Positions 55,561 to 64,000 of a stretch of 64,000 bases of DNA are shown here, in pieces; position 1 is the stretch's first letter; the number at the start of each line of letters is the position of its first letter. Source of the stretch: Simmondsia chinensis (taxonomy: Eukaryota > Streptophyta > Magnoliopsida > Caryophyllales > Simmondsiaceae); assembly GCA_018398585.1 (NCBI GenBank), contig JAGTTD010000015.1, positions 4,283,001 to 4,347,000 on the forward strand, in the 5' to 3' direction. The position numbers and the translations under genes are program-made. The notes below the pieces were generated by a model. That model had not been told where the DNA came from. It did no database searches and was given only the letters and a program-made list of their open reading frames with translations.

Positions 55561-56454
55561 AAGTATTGGTTTAGACTAAAAAGCCATATTAGACATAGCT
55601 ATATGGCATATGAGCTTATTGTATTGGTTATTATGTCTGTTATCGATGCTTGATCTAGATCTTTATTAATTTTTGTTGTAGCCCGTTATAGGTGTGAAGT
55701 GATGAATATCTTTAATCTGTAAAATTTCAGTCAACGCAGAATATCAAATTGAAAAACATAATTTGGCTCAAGATTGGACTTAACTAGTTATTCTTTTGGT
55801 CCAATCCTCATTCATCTTAATGATCTGTTATCTCGCTCCCCTCCAAATAACTAAAGTTTAGTTTAGTTTTCCATTGGACCAAATGGAGTCTAATGACCGT
55901 CATTTCGTGAGCCAAATAACTAACGAACCGTTAGTAATTCATTTTGAGTTAACACCAAGTAATTGACAAGTTTTTAGTGAACTTTTAATGAATCCTCAAC
56001 TGAACGTTCATCAACTTTCACCTCAAATGGAAATAATTTTTTAGTGAGTTTAATTAAAAGGGTAAGTGTAAGAAGAGTTATAATGAAGACAGAAATAAAA
56101 TTATCCAAAAATAATTTAAAACTTTTCTCTTTTTTTCCCATTACATTCTAATTTAAGGTAAAGAAAATTGAAAATAAATAGGAATAACGGGGATAAATTT
56201 TAGCTTTGTTTTCATCATTATAATTAGCGAAATTATTATTTAAATACTCTGAGCTAGTATGGTAATCGGGTACCAATTTTCGTTCTAGTCGTTTCTAAGG
56301 AATTGTAATAGACTAGCTCATACAGTAGCTAAGTTTCATTTTTTGAATGACTAATCATTATTGGTGGTCTGATCCAGCTAACGAACTAGCGATTGTAATT
56401 CGGGATGATATGCTATCTTCGCTTTCTGGCCTGAGGCCGTTTTTGTTGATAAAA
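55561..56454. other. AT-rich intergenic DNA
   Basis: Nothing recognised. Confidence 0.4.
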
Positions 56455-56818
56455 AATAGGGTCTTTTACTAAAAAGCACTTAAATTTTAGGTGTGTTTTT
56501 AAAAAATTACCTGTATTTTCTACTTTGTTCAATATCATACCTTAATACGACACCATTAACATCCATTGGTTTTTGTTACCGTGACATCTAAAAATACATA
56601 AATTATCCTTCTAAAATATTTATAAACCTTTTACATACTTAAAATATTTTTTAAAATATTCAAAATATTTTAAAATTTTATAAATTATTTAAAATGTAAA
56701 TTTCAAAATTTTAACTATTTTCCCCTCTTTTTCTAGAATGCCACTTCAGTAAAAACTAAAGTAGCTTAACAGTGTAACATTTAGATGTAAATTAAAAAAA
56801 TTCAGAAAATTCAAATGT
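56455..56818. mobile_element. Foldback MITE, family C
   Basis: The left end carries AAGCACTTAAATTTTAGGTG and TTACCTGTATTTTCTAC. The right end carries AACATTTAGATGTAAATT and TTCAGAAAATTCAAATG in inverse arrangement. The right end is interrupted by a SINE. Confidence 0.5.
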
Positions 56819-56943
56819 GCCATTACAACAACAACAGTCTCAGTGTCACAAGGGTTCCCGCATATGTAGGGTGTGGATGTACACAACCTTCCCCCTTTAG
56901 AGTACTATAATGAAGGAAGACTATTTTCGATGACTCCTAACCA
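56819..56943 (-). mobile_element. SINE with 15-bp TSD inside a MITE
   Basis: On the - strand: GGTTGTGTACATCC, CCCTACATATGCGGGAACCC and a TTGTTGTTG tail. Flanks are AGAAAATTCAAATGT (56,804-56,818) and AGAAAATTCAAAGGT (56,944-56,958), 14 of 15 identical. It has no 5S head. Confidence 0.7.
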
Positions 56944-57135
56944 AGAAAATTCAAAGGTAACGTTAAAAAATTAAAAAAGTAATATATTTTTTTATATAAT
57001 CACACATAAAATTTAGTTGATTTTCAATAAAATAAGAACACAAAAAAATAAGCAAACACCAATTTTACATGCACGTCTCTTTCACATATTTTTTACATAA
57101 GTAAGGAGATTCAAACCTGAATAATGCAATCGACC

Positions 57136-57184
57136 GTCGGTATTTTTTACCACCAGGTTATATTATGTCCCTAGGGAACACGTG
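57136..57184 (+). promoter_or_regulatory. DRE/CRT core and G-box upstream of COR413
   Basis: GTCGGT at 57,136-57,141 is ACCGAC on the - strand, a match to the (A/G)CCGAC DRE/CRT core bound by CBF/DREB factors. CACGTG at 57,179-57,184 is a G-box that also contains the ABRE core ACGTG. They lie about 265 and 220 bases before the start codon, a sensible place for a cold- and ABA-responsive promoter. Activity is inferred. Confidence 0.6.
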
Positions 57185-57403
57185 ACCGTCTCCGTTACAC
57201 GCGCCACCGCCTTATTGGCGTCTTCAAACTTGCCAAGACCAATGCCTGAAAACTTCAATCAATCATCGAGATTCCCACAGACGCACTCTCTCTCTCTCTT
57301 GAAATCCACATAAAATCATCATCCAAATTCACTTCAGTGCTTCAATTCCAATTTTGCAGTTGCAGAAGAAGGCGATCGAAGAAGAAGAAATTGGAAAACA
57401 AGT

Positions 57404-60400
57404 ATGCAGTGTCAGTGCCTTTCAATCTCTCCTTTTCTCTCTCTGCAGTCTCGTAATTTTCACTACAATAAGCCACTCTTCCATGACAAGATTCGAACTT
57501 CGATTCGCAATCGGAGCGATTTCATCTTCAATCCTCTTAGGTGAGATTCCGATCACGATCTCTGATTCTCTATTAGTAGAATATCTTAGTGAATTACATA
57601 AGATCTAATATGTAAGCGTATTATTCAGTTGTATACACAGAAGTATTAATGAACAGTTTGTTAGCTTATATAAAAATAAAGGAAATGTTAGTTATGATCT
57701 ATGTTATAAAAAATTAAACGGAATCTAATACATATATATATTATTTGATCGTATGCACAAAAATGTTGGTCAATACTTCGCTTACTTATAAAAATAAAGA
57801 ATAATGTTAGATATAATAACAACATCTGAACTATGACACAATTGTAAATGATATGATATAATTAATTATTTAAGAGTGAAATATAATATATGAATACTTA
57901 ACTTAGTCATAAATGTTGATTATTTTCAATTAATATTCACTTTTTTAATTAAAAAAATTACATATATATACATATGTTATGCAGATAGCACTAAAAAATT
58001 ATGTACTTGACCATATTATTGTTATGATGTGGTAAAGAACTTTCTTAAATAGAAAGTACAAATACGTGTTCAAACATATACGTGAATTTTACTAACAGGG
58101 ATCACAATCATTCGAGAATTTTAGTTCAATCGTTAGTTCTGCTTCCTTGTTGGGATTAATGATCAGTTGTAATTGATATTTAACCTTTTTTTTTTTTTTT
58201 TTGGCAAAAATTGTTGGTAGAGTTTCGCTGAATCAAAAGAATTTGATGATGGTGAACAAGAGACGAGGGGTACGATCCGGCGTCGTTTGCTTCTCTGGGG
58301 TCCTCACTCCTCGCAATCTTCAATGGGTTTCCGCTGTTTGCACTGCGTAATCCGCTTGTTCTTTTCAATCTTCACTTGATGTTTTGTTTAGGGTAAACTC
58401 TACGGTAGTATCCAGATTTGGTGTATTAATTTTTTAGTTCCTAAGTTTTATAAAATAATATTTCAGTCTACAACTCACATGTAATTAATCAAACAATCCA
58501 TATGACAGTGTTAAATGGTGTTAAAATAGGTCCCTCATCTGACCCATCTTCATTCGCACTGTCACAACTTTGTAGTTCATGTGTGGGATGAGTGAGATAG
58601 CGAGAGAATGATTACCAACAAATAATGACAAGTTTACGCTCTTTCATATCTTGTCTATTTTATTAAATATGTTAACTTTTTGGACAAAATTTATTTTATA
58701 AAGTTTGTGGATTAAAAAGTTAATACATCAAATCTTAGGGTACTAATATGTAATTTACATTCTTTTTACAAGATGTAGTTACAACCATGAAATTGATAAC
58801 GCCGCTATGTAATTATATTTATGAAAACATAGTACATTACATGCTCAAATTATTTGAAGTCATATAAATCATAAAAGTCCATGCTACTGCTATTCATTTG
58901 TATTCACGCAAATAAGGCTTGAAAGCAATTTGTTTTATCTCGAAAACCCAATGTGAAAACCTATTAGTAATTTATGTGACATCCTGCTCCTACGACACTG
59001 TGACCACAAACTGTAATTTGGTTCCATGTTCACAATTTTGTGTACTGATTGTATTAGAACTTGACAATTTGTTGGAATATGGACTATAGCTCTATATTAC
59101 TAATAGCCAAAAGAAAAATGAAGTGAGTGATCTTTTAAGTGGTAAAAATTAGTCCCGGAGATTTCACCGTATCATCTGCAATCTATTCAAGTTCACTGTG
59201 TAGTACGAACTGATGCATTTCCAAGGTTGGTCATAACAATGTGTTATTTTGGGCTAAATCTTCGCTAGAAAGATCATACGTTAGTGATATATGATGACAA
59301 GGCACCAAAGTTTCAGCAAAGATGTGGTTGTTTTTATTTATGTTTGTGACAATGAAGAATTTCTTACTGCGGGAGCCACGAGGCACTGGGACTGTTGTTG
59401 TTTGTTGTACAATGAAGAATTTGACAAAAATACACACCGTCATCCCTTGAAAGTAAAAAGCGCACCAAATAGCCCTGATTTATACCAACAAGAAGTACAG
59501 TTTTACGGACCTTAAACCCTAGTTTGAGCAAGAGGAGTACACCGTGCTAACATGCCTTGGATGATCCACATCTCAAGATCATTCACTGGAGATGATCCAC
59601 ATCTCAAGATTATTCACTGGATAGCATTTTAGTCATTTCTTGAGAACTTTGCATTCACTAGCACATACAATTTTACACGGGATTCACTAAACATAGCTAG
59701 ATGTGTCCTTGTATTCACTGAAAGCATACAACGTACTTTGCAAGGTTTATGAGAACTTCATGATGAATGCATGATCCAAGTTAGTCACAAAGGTGTTTCT
59801 TAACTTCCCATCACCATATTTTCTCTGTTCATTTTTATTTGATATCATGAATTTTCCAGTTTAGTCTAGTATCCATGGTTGTATTTTGCATGTCTTGACA
59901 GGGTTCTGATGCTTGTGAAGGGCACTGCAATCAATAAGTCCTATCTCGTTCCTTTGTTTGCATTACAGGCACCTGCAAGCATATTCTCGTGGATGCAGTA
60001 GGATCTCATTTCTCTAAAACTATTCTTTTCTTTCCCGTTCCATATAGGATATTTGAATAGATATTCTCCATGCCATACTGCAAGCTCCGTTTGTCTATTT
60101 GGCTTTGTGAATTACTTAATAATGTTTTCATTCAGGGGAGAATACGGTGCTTGGTGTGCTTTTCTGGCCCTACTTGTTCGTCTATTCTTCTTTATTCCTG
60201 GTGAGTTATTATAGTTTGATTGCTTTTTCCCAGACTGTTTCTCCCCGAGTCCCCAAAATGCTAAATTCAACCGTTTGCTTTCATTATGCTTTCACACCAT
60301 GTAAGTGGAGAACATAAAAATGTTCCGAACATTTATATGTCAAAGTGAAAGTGCAAAAACCCGCTGCTTTCTCTGTTTCCCTTCTCTCTGTAATGTGTTT

Positions 60401-60891
60401 GTATCCACAGAACTTGTCCCTTGATAAATGTGTAACCAAATCTCATGTTTGTAATCGATTCTCGTACGTTTAGGATGTCATGTTATATTATTCATGCTCA
60501 GAACTCAACACATATTGTTGTTCTGCGTTTATGTCTGTGTTTCAATTAGCCTATGTCCTTTTATTTTATAGGTGAACTGGAGCTGCCTTTTATGACATTG
60601 CTTTTAGTTATTGTGGCTCCTTTTCAAGCAATGAATTTGAGGTAAGGTGGCTTGTACGGGATAAAGTATTGGTGTAACTGGCCATTCATGTTTCTTATTG
60701 TATGTATAATTTTTTTCTTTGACAGGGGTGCACAACCGGGAGTTATTATATCATTCGTGATTGCAGGCTATTTGGCTTTCCAGCACTTTTCTCGAGCCGG
60801 AAGTTTACAGAAAGCCTTTGATCAAGGATCTACTGTTGCATCTTTGGCCATCATCTGTATCACAGCTGTGCCATTGTTGTTGTTGGTATGA
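57404..60891 (+). CDS. COR413IM: COR413 chloroplast inner-envelope membrane protein
   Basis: Exons: 57,404-57,540, 58,221-58,346, 59,902-59,997, 60,136-60,200, 60,572-60,641 and 60,726-60,891, all GT-AG with matching phases, 219 residues. Residues 1 to about 65 are Ser/Arg/Asn-rich and poor in acidic residues (MQCQCLSISPFLSLQSRN), as in chloroplast transit peptides. The mature part follows the COR413-IM pattern: LTPRNLQWV (74-82), LVKGTAINKSYLVPLFALQA, GEYGAWCAFLALLVRLFFF, PGELELPFMTLLLVIVAPFQ, then GYLAFQHFSRAGSLQKAFDQ and a hydrophobic C-terminus. About five or six membrane segments are predictable. The family is cold-induced and linked to freezing tolerance in Arabidopsis. The ATG at 57,404 is preferred because the ATG at 57,483 is in another frame that does not splice into exon 2. 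Confidence 0.93.
58391..58758. mobile_element. Foldback MITE, family A, in COR413 intron 2
   Basis: It starts GGGTAAACTCTACGGTAGTA and ends with the inverse of GTAAATTACATATTAGTACC. The arms also share TTGGTGTATTAATTTTTTAG and its inverse. It resembles the 25.5 kb copy. Confidence 0.65.
59553..59620 (+). repeat. Short direct repeat in COR413 intron
   Basis: GATGATCCACATCTCAAGAT followed by ATTCACTGGA-type sequence occurs twice in a row, with one base difference; unit about 31 bp. Confidence 0.8.
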
Positions 60892-61424
60892 GTTCAATAT
60901 AAAGGCTAAAGTTTGAATCAATCAAGTACACTTAGAGACAATTGGTGAAGAGGTCAAGTTAAATGTGATCATCTTCAAACCTACTGTATGTCCAATCCAG
61001 GTTGTGTATTGTAGATGAATGTGGCAGTACATGATGTGTTGTGCTATTATTATCTTATGATGGCTAGTGAATATGAAGATACATTGTTGTTATATTTATT
61101 ATGATTTTCTTTATTAAAACCGAAGGAATATTATTGGATATCTTCCTAGTAACTAGATTGTTGAGAAATTTCTAGTTTGACATTGCTAACGAATCTTCTG
61201 AGCCTTTCTTCTCAGTGTTATAGGAAGAAAAGTTCCATGGTCTCCTCTATGTTTGGCCGATACACTACTTAACTACAAAATGTGAACTTCTTTCACTGTC
61301 TATACGTACTCTATATTTGAATTAACGTTTATTTTACTCATAGACAAGGTTATGGCTTGTAATCACCCCTTTACTGGAAAAAACTTGTTGGCTGTATCTG
61401 TGTGAATGAATGGTCCCAAGCCCA
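60892..61424. other. COR413 3' region
   Basis: Presumed 3' untranslated and intergenic sequence; nothing else recognised. Confidence 0.45.
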
Positions 61425-61560
61425 AACGTGTCAAGCTTGAGTAGGTTTTCCAAAAAGTTGCTTGGACAAAGCTTAGCTCGAAGCTTGCCAACACTGAAGT
61501 CTTATGCTCAAGCTTGAATCAAGCTGAACCTTTTGAGCTAAATATCAAGATGGCCTGCAA
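61425..61560. repeat. AAGCTTGAGC-type repeat fragment
   Basis: CAAGCTTGAGTAGG, AGCTCGAAGCTTGCC and CTCAAGCTTGAATCAAGC words; a short, decayed copy of the GAGCTCG-type repeats. Confidence 0.4.
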
Positions 61561-62071
61561 GGGCTTGCGAGCTGGCTCCATTCATTTACACTCTACTTGC
61601 CTAAATGATGTAGCTTCCATTTTTGGTATGATGTTTGATAAATATCTTCTAAACTTGCAGCTATGGTTTCATTTGGTTACATTTAAACGTATCGAATACC
61701 ATCCTATGACTGGTAAAAAAAGTACCATCGTATAACTTTACAAGTGCATCAGCCAGAAGGGCAGGAGTGAAGCCATAAGCAGCTGCCTAATTGTTTATTT
61801 TTGTTCGATACTAAATTAATATTGAGTATTGTTACAACTGCAAATTTCTCTATCTGATATACCGCTGTCTACTATTTTCCCCAACATCTTAACCCAACAA
61901 AAGGTATACATAGATGAAGCCAGATGAATCTTCTGCTAAGGTGACACCTTGGAAGCTGCAGATTCTTATCGATGACATGTAATCCCTTCTTGCAAATTCA
62001 TCAATCGTGCAGCGAGCAGGTATATTCAGTCTCTTGCTGAAAAAATAAGTGGTAAACTATCCTTAACTTGT

Positions 62072-62415
62072 TCACGGATGATTTGCTAGTAGAATATACA
62101 TCAACGTGCTAGCTGTACTGAAGAGAATCAGAATGTTCTGCGATGTGGAGGCTGCCATATTTGGGCTTGTTGTTGGTTCAGCACCATACACTGACGATCC
62201 CCCGGGGTTGGCTGAAAGGTAAGGATTCGGTGGACTTTGTGTCATTGGTGTGCCGGGCGGAGTTTGATCAGACGGTGTCATGGGTGGTGAATTTGTGCTG
62301 TACAATGAGCGACGGTAAGTCTTCTGCTTTCGTTATTAGAAATGAATCTTGAAAGTAATGTTGAGTGTTTACCTTGATGACGATCCTTTTGATGTATAGC
62401 GACAACTTCCTGAGC
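62072..62415 (-). CDS. Probable GPI-anchored protein, C-terminal exons only
   Basis: On the - strand, exon 62,415-62,373 (acceptor TTATTGCAG, donor AAG/GTAAAC) reads SGSCRYTSKGSSS. Spliced in phase to exon 62,297-62,072 (acceptor TTGTACAG), it continues NSPPMTPSDQTPPG, a Pro/Ser/Thr-rich stretch with GGSSVYG. It ends in a hydrophobic tail ILILFSTASTLMYILLA followed by NHP and a TGA. A small-residue segment before a C-terminal hydrophobic tail is the usual GPI-anchor signal. The GSC.YTS start resembles the end of an X8 (CBM43) domain, as in plasmodesmal callose-binding and related proteins, but that domain itself is not in view. The 5' exons must lie beyond 62.5 kb or outside the window, or the gene may be broken. 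Confidence 0.5.
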
Positions 62416-62479
62416 CTGCAATAAGACGGATATGCAGAAAATGTGGTTATTTTTGGAGCAGTTCAATCTCCCGTGGAGA

Positions 62480-63208
62480 AGAATAGTTTGTTCATTGTCA
62501 AATTCTTTGTTGCCCTAAAATGCCCTTATCAGATGATGGTACTTCAATGTTGGAATGACATTTAGTATATAATGCCCCAATCCCACATCGGATAGATGGG
62601 TAAAGTTTGACCAATTCATAGGTGACTTCATACCTATACTAAAGTAACGAGACCCAATAGGGGCGTTCAAATTCCTGCTTTCTCGTATTATATTGCAACA
62701 GTATTGGGTTGTATCGTCATATTTGGACACTGTAAATTAGACTGAAAACATAGAAAAATCGTAGAAAACAGTTGAGTTGAACCTTTGGGCTCTAACTTGT
62801 ATACAATTCTGGAACGCAAGTCAACATAACAAAACTCAAATTGGATTTTCGTGACCATGTTCATGCTCCAATTATTATGTTAGGATTGCTGATAAGGATT
62901 TATTATTTCTGCTATTCGAAGTAATGTATTGTTTCAAAGATCAGCTTGATTGCGTGTTTGTAGATGTTGAGGGAATAGAGGGAAAACAAAGGAGGTGAAA
63001 GTTTACACTTTTGTGTCCATAATTACGTTCTCCCTCCCTGTTTCTTTCTTATTTCTGCTTGTCATGAGGGAAAACTATTTATTTAGTGGATTATACCCCT
63101 TGACTTAAAATTTTGAAAAGTTCCCTTGTATGTATCTCGGGGTTAGTAACCCTCACGTTTTGGTACTATATTTGACATACCCTATATTGTTTGGCATATG
63201 TCCTTTTT
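62480..63208. other. Intergenic or intronic DNA
   Basis: No upstream exon of the - strand gene was found. AATCCCACATCGGATAGATGG at about 62,579 is like the terminal motif of short plant LTR elements, without clear boundaries. Confidence 0.35.
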
Positions 63209-63553
63209 GGGATTATTTACATCATTAGTCCATATATTTTGCCTATTATGTCAACTTAGTTCTTGGACTTTTAATCATGTCCACTTAGTCCTTGTACAAT
63301 TGAAATTGTTCAATCAAGTCCAATTTTAAAATTGATGTTAGTTTTGACTGATTAATGTTACGATTTCAATTAGAAATTAGTGAAAAAGATATGTCGGTGC
63401 TAATTTCTTGACATGATAAATTAACATTAACTTTAGAATTGGACTTTGTCGAAACAATTTCAATTGTATAAAGACTAAATTGACACAATAAAAAGTTCAT
63501 GGACTAAGTTGACATAATAGTCCAAGTACGAGGACTAATGTCGTAAGTAACCC
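63209..63553. mobile_element. Foldback MITE, family F
   Basis: It starts GGGATTATTTACATCATTAG and ends with the inverse of GGGTTACTTACGACATTAG. Further inward, TATTATGTCAACTTAGT is matched by ACTAAGTTGACATAATA. The length is 345 bp with no coding potential. Confidence 0.75.
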
Positions 63554-63961
63554 TTTTTCTTTCTAGCTAACTTAATGATCACATCATAGTCACTCATCAA
63601 CAGGTGCTCAATCATCTGAACGGTGTTAGTGAAGCAAAAATGATGGGACAAAAATTTTGGAAAAAAGAATATAACTTTTACGTTCTTTGACATTACGTCC
63701 CTTGCTTTACTAACTCATTTATAATCTTCCGGTGTGCCAGTTTTACTTGGTTAAAGATAGCATATCAACTGTTATTGGCCGGATACCGAAAAAAGATTCA
63801 TAGTAAAGCTATTTAGAGAAAAAGAATGCCAAACGACAAACGGTGTCTCAAAAACACTATAAAAACTTAAGATACCGAAAAAATATTACTCCTAATCTTA
63901 GAATATTTGTGAGGGATTCTTTTTCTCTAAAATTTCTGCATATTAGTTCAGAAGAGTAAAG

Positions 63962-64000
63962 GCATGTTTGGTCTAAGCTTCTTTTATGAAAAAAAGTGCT
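63962..64000. mobile_element. Left end of an AAGTGCTT-type MITE, cut by window edge
   Basis: CATGTTTGGTCTAAGCTTCT then AAAAAAAGTGCT matches the family E terminus. Confidence 0.4.

Noticed and set aside
57483..57608. Alternative COR413 start at the ATG at 57,483
   Set aside because: Its frame does not join exon 2 in the right phase; the ATG at 57,404 gives a transit-peptide-like N-terminus that splices correctly.

Overview
This looks like nuclear DNA from a flowering plant, almost certainly a eudicot. The evidence is spliced genes with GT-AG introns in AT-rich DNA, plant-specific protein families (MEI2-like RNA-binding protein, SSP4-type CTD phosphatase, COR413 inner-envelope protein) and a plant-type load of transposable elements. 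An asterid (perhaps an Ericales relative) is a guess based only on the repeat types and is weakly supported.

Layout. Positions 1 to about 26,300 hold no recognisable host gene and form a transposon-rich block. It contains 5S-rRNA-headed and TTG-tailed SINEs, truncated LINE ends with target-site duplications, a TRIM-like element, a decayed L1-type ORF1 with an RRM, a 105-bp tandem array, a complete 5.8-kb CACTA element with matching terminal inverted repeats and an ATC duplication, an L1-type reverse-transcriptase relic, a solo LTR with a perfect AATAT duplication, and an RTE-type LINE relic. From about 26,500 to the end lie three well-supported genes on the + strand. The first is a MEI2-like gene (coding 28,912-35,137, 11 coding exons, 829 codons before stop). 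The second is an SSP4-like FCP1-domain phosphatase gene (coding 42,317-49,693, 6 coding exons, 504 codons). The third is a COR413 chloroplast inner-membrane gene (coding 57,404-60,891, 6 exons, 219 codons). The last two exons of a probable GPI-anchored protein gene lie on the - strand near 62.1-62.4 kb. SINEs, foldback MITEs and low-complexity repeats have accumulated in introns and between genes.

How the parts relate. The three host genes share no evident pathway. One is post-transcriptional RNA binding, one a protein phosphatase, one a cold-responsive envelope protein. The COR413 and SSP4-like upstream regions both carry a DRE/CRT core and G-boxes, so shared stress responsiveness is possible. 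About 2.4 kb downstream of the SSP4-like gene, an inverted intron-less copy of its exons 3 to 5 is present and is itself interrupted by a SINE. This is a processed pseudogene of the gene or of a paralogue. The most unusual theme is a SINE family whose head is a 5S rRNA gene and whose body and tail resemble the Au/TS plant SINEs. A LINE relic in the same window (24.6-25.3 kb) appears to end in that same tail.

Exon boundaries and protein calls were worked out by reading the sequence and from memory of the families; no alignment or database search was run.
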